Positions 29,825-33,923 of a DNA stretch of 33,923 nt are shown piece after piece. The stretch is from Candidatus Muiribacteriota bacterium. GTDB taxonomy: Bacteria; Muiribacteriota; DAOVTB01. Position 1 is the stretch's first letter. The number at the start of each line of letters is the position of its first letter. Location of the stretch: positions 1 to 33,923 of the forward strand of contig DAOVTB010000021.1 in NCBI GenBank assembly GCA_030633305.1, written 5' to 3'. The translations under genes and the position numbers were made by a program. The notes beneath the pieces are model-generated. The model saw only the letters and a list, made by a program, of their open reading frames with translations, was not told the origin of the DNA and searched no databases.

Positions 29825-32137
29825 TCATCTTCTTTCAATATGAAACTTGATCTTCTTCTGATTTCCGGCAGCATCAATTGCAAGTAAACTATGCTTACCC
29901 TGTGAAAATGCATGTGAAAACGTATGATCTTTAGAGGTCTCAAGTAAAAATTTATCATCCAGATACCAGAATACTCTGTTATTTTCAGTTCTGCTTGCAA
30001 GTCTTACAACTATTTTCTGGTATTGTCCATCTAGTTCCCTTGGCAGCACGATTCTACTTCCATTTATAGGATAAATAAAATCAATTGAATTACCAGTTGG
30101 ACGTGCTGTACAGCTGGTTTTATGGGGTAATGCCGTGAAATAGGGTTGCCCACTTTCTTTTAAATATTGTACTACTTCTGGTGGAAAAAGAAGTTTCTTT
30201 TGCACGATCCTGTCATCTGGTGACCAACATCGAGAACAGACTTCATGTGTCATATTCTTATTAAAACTCAGGCTCTTGTGATATGGACACTGTCTTAGGA
30301 AAGTTTCAAAAGGAATTTTTACATCAATGGAATCAGTACAATTATTTGTGAATTTGTATCCGGATTGTTTACAAACTTTTTCTGTTTTGTAATCCATATC
30401 CGGTTTTTCAAACCAGAATTTTAAAGGATCCTTGGGTAGTTGTCCGAAAATTGTAAACAAAAGTGGTCCTGCTGTTTTTGAACCAGTTAATTCACGATTT
30501 CCTCGTCCATCAAAATTTCCTATCCAAACACATATTGTCCATTGTGGATTAACCCCTGCTGCCCATGCATCACGGTGTCCAAAACTTGTTCCGGTTTTCC
30601 AGGCCAGAGGAAAATGATCCTGGAATTTATGCCAGTAAAACTCTGTACCAGGACGTTTTACTTCTTTCAATGAATCAAGTATCATTCCGCAGGATCCTGA
30701 ACTTAATAATTTGATTTCTTTAGTCTTATTTTCTGTTTGCAGGTAGACAAGAGATTTGAATTTTCCAGAATTTGCCAGTCCGTTATACAGGCCTCCTAAT
30801 TCTAAAAGTTTTACTTCTGAACCTCCAAGTACCAATGTCAGACCATATTCGTCATATCCTCTGAACAGGGTAGTGATTCCGCTGTTTTTAAGCATGTTGT
30901 AAAACGTATCAACTCCGGTCATTGCTAAAAGTCTTACTGCTGGAACATTCAAAGATCGAATCAGAGCATCTTTCGCTGAAATAATACCTGAATATTTCAT
31001 ATCATAGTTTGTTGGTGAATAAGCTCCAAAATAAGTAGGGATATCTTTTATCAGACTTTGCGGTATGATGTGACCCTTATCAATAGCAAGTGCATAAAGA
31101 AAGGGTTTTAGGATGGAACCTGTAGATCTTGGTGCAATTACACCATCAACTTTTCCCTGATTTTTTTCATCGAAGTAGTTTTGAGAACCAACATATGCAC
31201 GGATTTTTCCACTTGGATTTTCAGAAACTATAACTGCTGCATTGTGAATACCGATATCACTTATACGATGAATGAAGTTTTTGACAGAAATCTCAACTTT
31301 TTCCTGTATACTGGAATCCAGTGTTGTTTTAATTGTTTTGCCTTTGTGTTTACTTCTAACCATTCGGGAAAAGTGTGGAGCTTTAAACGGAAATGAAATC
31401 TGGCCTTCTGGAAGTTTTTCCTGAAGCGAAAGAAGATATGTTGATTTTGAAATTTCTCCAGAATTCAGGAGTCTTTTTAAAAGGCGATTTCTTTTATTTA
31501 TCAGTTTTTTTCTACCCTGTTTAGAATTCCATAGAGCAGGAGTGTTAGGAATAATAGCTAGACTTGCGGATTCAGACCATGTCAATTGTTGTGCAGTTTT
31601 TCCAAAATAACGCCATGAAGCGGCTTCATATCCTATTATATTTCCTCCATAAGGAGCATGATTGAAATACAAATGCAGTATCTGTTTTTTCGATAGATTT
31701 CGTTCCAGGCGTAAAGACTGTAGCATTTCCTTGAATTTATTGAAATAGGTTCGTTTGTTTCTTGTGCTTAATCGGATGACCTGCATGGTTATCGTGCTTG
31801 CACCACTTACTTTTTTCATAGAACCCAGATTTTGTCCAATTGCCCTTATAATTGAATAAATATCAACTCCTGGATGAGTCCAGAATCTTCTGTCTTCAAA
31901 TAGTACAGCAGATTTAATCAACTTTTCCGGAATAACTGTTTCAGGTTCTGGCCTAAAACACCATTGCTCGCTAGAATTAAGAAATGCCCTGATAATATTA
32001 CCTTTTCTATCAAGTATGACAGTGCTGTAATCATCCGGGAACAATTGCTCTGGCAGTTCACTCAGCCATAATGCAAATATAGCGAAAGTAATTGAACTGA
32101 TTAGAAATAGTATAATAAATATTTTTGTTTTACTCAT
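29825..32137 (-). CDS. pbpC: Penicillin-binding protein 1C (bifunctional transglycosylase/transpeptidase)
   Basis: A 770-aa class A PBP. An N-terminal signal-anchor helix (about 5-24) is followed by a GT51 glycosyltransferase domain with LFEDRRFWTHPGVD (catalytic E81) and GASTITMQVIRL. The transpeptidase domain has STGSILKPF (S341, K344), SLNVPA and WKTGTSFGHRDAWAAG (K514-T515-G516), so all catalytic motifs are intact. The C-terminus (about 680-770) ends with a PBP1C-type beta domain with WYLDDKFLLETSKDHTFSHAF. PBP1C acts in peptidoglycan synthesis or repair in the periplasm and is typically encoded beside an alpha-2-macroglobulin; here that gene lies upstream with a 404-bp gap. The two may repair the wall and block proteases after envelope damage. 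No strong Shine-Dalgarno is seen. Confidence 0.93.
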   Translation of the reverse strand: MSKTKIFIILFLISSITFAIFALWLSELPEQLFPDDYSTVILDRKGNIIRAFLNSSEQWCFRPEPETVIPEKLIKSAVLFEDRRFWTHPGVDIYSIIRAIGQNLGSMKKVSGASTITMQVIRLSTRNKRTYFNKFKEMLQSLRLERNLSKKQILHLYFNHAPYGGNIIGYEAASWRYFGKTAQQLTWSESASLAIIPNTPALWNSKQGRKKLINKRNRLLKRLLNSGEISKSTYLLSLQEKLPEGQISFPFKAPHFSRMVRSKHKGKTIKTTLDSSIQEKVEISVKNFIHRISDIGIHNAAVIVSENPSGKIRAYVGSQNYFDEKNQGKVDGVIAPRSTGSILKPFLYALAIDKGHIIPQSLIKDIPTYFGAYSPTNYDMKYSGIISAKDALIRSLNVPAVRLLAMTGVDTFYNMLKNSGITTLFRGYDEYGLTLVLGGSEVKLLELGGLYNGLANSGKFKSLVYLQTENKTKEIKLLSSGSCGMILDSLKEVKRPGTEFYWHKFQDHFPLAWKTGTSFGHRDAWAAGVNPQWTICVWIGNFDGRGNRELTGSKTAGPLLFTIFGQLPKDPLKFWFEKPDMDYKTEKVCKQSGYKFTNNCTDSIDVKIPFETFLRQCPYHKSLSFNKNMTHEVCSRCWSPDDRIVQKKLLFPPEVVQYLKESGQPYFTALPHKTSCTARPTGNSIDFIYPINGSRIVLPRELDGQYQKIVVRLASRTENNRVFWYLDDKFLLETSKDHTFSHAFSQGKHSLLAIDAAGNQKKIKFHIERR

Positions 32138-32157
32138 AATTTAAAAATAAAAAAAGA

Positions 32158-32188
32158 TCTCGCGCCGAGATCGCTGAGGACGCAGAGA
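32158..32188 (+). repeat. 31-bp inverted repeat, left end
   Basis: Begins TCTCGCGC and ends CGCAGAGA. Its reverse complement matches 32506-32536 at all but about five positions by eye. It lies 21 bp from the pbpC start. Confidence 0.75.
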
Positions 32189-32469
32189 ACAATAGTAAAT
32201 AAAAAAAATAATAAAAAAAATTAGAACCAGTACCATTAGTGGCATAATCCTTTTATCATCCTGCGGCTTGACCACAGGATACATCTTTCCATATTAACAA
32301 TTGAAATAGATACTGCGATCAAGTCATAGTATGACAGAATAATCATATTTCCTCATTTTTTATTTTCTATCTGTAAACTCTGTGGCAAATGTACATATTT
32401 TTTAATTGTGACACAGTCTGCCAATGCTTGTCCAAATACAAAGTAATTTGATATTATTTATTTTTTTCC

Positions 32470-32500
32470 TATCCGTGTTATCTGTGTTTATCTGTGGCTA
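32470..32500 (+). repeat. TATCTGTGGC-type intergenic motif
   Basis: TATCCGTGTTATCTGTG then TTTATCTGTGGCTA. Same motif as at 12279-12311 (opposite strand) and 7242-7272 (decayed). Confidence 0.6.
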
Positions 32501-32505
32501 TTTTT

Positions 32506-32536
32506 TCTCTGCGACCTCCGCGTTCTCTGCGCGAGA
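32506..32536 (-). repeat. 31-bp inverted repeat, right end
   Basis: Begins TCTCTGCG and ends GCGCGAGA, the reverse complement of the left end with a few changes. It ends 5 bp before the stop codon of the alpha-2-macroglobulin gene. Confidence 0.75.
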
Positions 32537-32541
32537 ATCTT

Positions 32542-33923
32542 CTATTTTCTGATGACGCTTACATTTTTACCGGCAATTACGGCTTTGTACTGGTCGTTAT
32601 ACATGGATTCTGCAACAGTTGGTGACAGATAAAACGAACCTGCAGTAACAGTATTCAGTTTGAAAACAAAATCAATAGTATTTTTGTATTTAGGTGCATC
32701 AAAGAACCACATGACCCTGTCATCCCGGATATCAACGTATTCAGGTTTTATTTTTTTGTATGTATTCATCCAAAATGGCATTTGTGTATTATTCAATCTT
32801 GTATTTTCAATTTCCCAACCAGAAGGAAGAATTTGAACAAGGGCTATTTCATCAATTCTTTCAGCAGGTTTCTTCAGCCTGATATGCCCCCAGAATGTCT
32901 TGCCCTGATCTAATTTATCAGGAGTTATGTTATTTCCATCTTCGTCATACCAGTTAAGTTCAATATTAAGGTTTCTATTACTGGTTTTTATAAACGATCT
33001 TTCAGGAATACCTTCCCATTCAATGGATGCAAAAATCTGTCCTGCAGAATTGTTTTTTACTTCAATTTTTTTCCCCAACATATGATCCATGGAAAGGGAA
33101 GTAAGTATATCAGTAGAATCAATTTTTTCAATTTTTCCATCTGGATATTTAACAGTTGCATTGAGAGGACCAGAACTTTTTTTACTAGCTGCAACATATT
33201 TCTGCATGGCAAGAAGAGCATATGAAAGGGTTTGCGTTGAATACCAGTTTTTTGAAGCGACTTTTGTTGAAACTTCCTTGAACACAGGAAGACCTTTCTC
33301 AAATTTTCCGAGTAATGAAAGGACTTCAAGAATAATAGCCCTGTCTCTTAAAGTAGAACCATAGTTATTTGAAAATTCAATATAGTTTCTCACATCCAGT
33401 TTTGCAACTGAAGCAATAGATTCAGCAGTTTTTTTGTTTCCTGCAAAATAATAAGCAGCTGCCAGTAACCATTTCTCAGTATTACTCATCTTGATTAGAT
33501 GGTTTTCCTTCAAAAGGTTCATTGGGCCGGCCTGAGGAACACCTGCCAGGCTCAAAACATATAATCTATATGTTCTAGCCATAATGTTACTGTTTTGGAC
33601 GAGTGAACGTTCTTTCTGGAAATTAAGCCAGTTATTAAAGATATCTTCAGGAACATAATATCCTTTTTTCTTTGCTTCTACCATGAAATGTCCCGCATAG
33701 GTTGTACCCCAGATAGAATCGTCACTTCCGTTTGGCCAATATGAAAATCCGCCGCGTATGGTTTGAAAAACCAGAAGTCTTTTAATTGTTTTGTTGATGT
33801 TCCGATCAATTTCGCTTTTTGCTGAAGTAGAAAGTTTTACAAGATCTCCAAGATATAATTGTGGGAATGCGCTGGAAACAGTTTGCTCAATACAGCCATA
33901 TGGATATTTGATCAACCATTTTA
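32542..33923 (-). CDS. Alpha-2-macroglobulin-like protease trap, C-terminal part (5' end beyond the window)
   Basis: The frame is open to the right edge (460 codons seen, continuing past it). The visible part starts KWLIKYPYGCIEQTVSS, which includes the CxEQ thioester motif (Cys, Glu, Gln) of bacterial alpha-2-macroglobulins of the YfhM type; the thioester covalently traps an attacking protease. It is followed by the helical thioester domain (GGFSYWPNG, LAGVPQAG) and the C-terminal beta domains ending YKAVIAGKNVSVIRK. The protein should be periplasmic and anchored to the inner membrane as in E. coli YfhM, but the signal or lipobox lies outside the window. A TTG at 33913-33915 is not the true start. 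It lies just upstream of pbpC, the standard pairing. Confidence 0.9.
   Translation of the reverse strand, partial: KWLIKYPYGCIEQTVSSAFPQLYLGDLVKLSTSAKSEIDRNINKTIKRLLVFQTIRGGFSYWPNGSDDSIWGTTYAGHFMVEAKKKGYYVPEDIFNNWLNFQKERSLVQNSNIMARTYRLYVLSLAGVPQAGPMNLLKENHLIKMSNTEKWLLAAAYYFAGNKKTAESIASVAKLDVRNYIEFSNNYGSTLRDRAIILEVLSLLGKFEKGLPVFKEVSTKVASKNWYSTQTLSYALLAMQKYVAASKKSSGPLNATVKYPDGKIEKIDSTDILTSLSMDHMLGKKIEVKNNSAGQIFASIEWEGIPERSFIKTSNRNLNIELNWYDEDGNNITPDKLDQGKTFWGHIRLKKPAERIDEIALVQILPSGWEIENTRLNNTQMPFWMNTYKKIKPEYVDIRDDRVMWFFDAPKYKNTIDFVFKLNTVTAGSFYLSPTVAESMYNDQYKAVIAGKNVSVIRK

Larger units (their letters stand above)
32138..32541. other. Gene-free gap between the alpha-2-macroglobulin and pbpC genes
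   Basis: 404 bp with no gene. It is bounded by two 31-bp inverted repeats (32158-32188 and 32506-32536). Next to the right one is a TATCTGTGGC-type motif (32470-32500), and a 9-bp stem with one mismatch (ATCCTGCGG/CCACAGGAT) lies at 32258-32280. No clear promoter was found for pbpC. Confidence 0.6.

Overview
This window is a typical bacterial chromosome segment, densely coding on both strands and AT-rich (about one third G+C by eye). The organism has an outer membrane and a periplasm: there is a TonB/ExbB/ExbD set next to a beta-barrel protein, a lipoprotein, penicillin-binding protein 1C beside an alpha-2-macroglobulin, and several exported TPR proteins. The mix of TPR proteins, orphan secretion ATPase and weakly familiar envelope proteins suggests a poorly studied or uncultured lineage (a candidate phylum, or a Spirochaete- or Cloacimonadota-like group). 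I cannot name the taxon. No rRNA, tRNA, CRISPR array, prophage or intact insertion sequence was found.

Layout. 1-1397 (-): a membrane class III nucleotide cyclase cut by the window edge, divergent from 1564-5863 (+), an unusual CpaF/TadA-like ATPase followed by a membrane-bound MutS-like ATPase. 6039-7220 (+): a spore photoproduct lyase-like radical SAM protein. 7282-14036 (-): an exported PHP-phosphoesterase/TPR protein, a membrane spermidine-synthase-like protein and an Ig-like lipoprotein. 14090-14542 (+): a STAS protein with a zinc ribbon. 14787-20896 (-): a tight five-gene operon, TPR protein > plug-less beta-barrel > ExbB > ExbD > TonB, which looks like one envelope-spanning, proton-motive-force-driven machine of unknown cargo. 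21103-24904 (+): exported protein > Nudix hydrolase > very long TPR protein, translationally coupled. 24991-26849 (+): hflK-hflC. 26850-29184: a disturbed zone with a repeat, a possibly truncated gene, a frameshifted membrane-protein gene and about 650 bp of structured non-coding DNA. 29185-29767 (+): a higBA toxin-antitoxin pair with a near-perfect promoter and operator-like palindromes. 29825-33923 (-): pbpC and the C-terminal part of an alpha-2-macroglobulin.

The least expected signal is a family of about 121-bp foldback repeats. Four full copies (5853-5973, 12520-12640, 14667-14785, 26865-26985) each touch a stop codon, all in the same orientation relative to the upstream gene, with conserved outer arms and variable but self-complementary centres. 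A half copy lies at 21001-21021. Other recurrent intergenic motifs are also present: a GGACAGGC palindrome, ACCACGAAG and TATCTGTGGC motifs, and a pair of 31-bp inverted repeats bounding the alpha-2-macroglobulin/pbpC gap.

Other notable points are the orphan CpaF-like ATPase with a receiver-like domain lacking its phosphorylatable Asp, an A8 tract that splits one membrane-protein gene into two frames, and a predicted leaderless higB mRNA.
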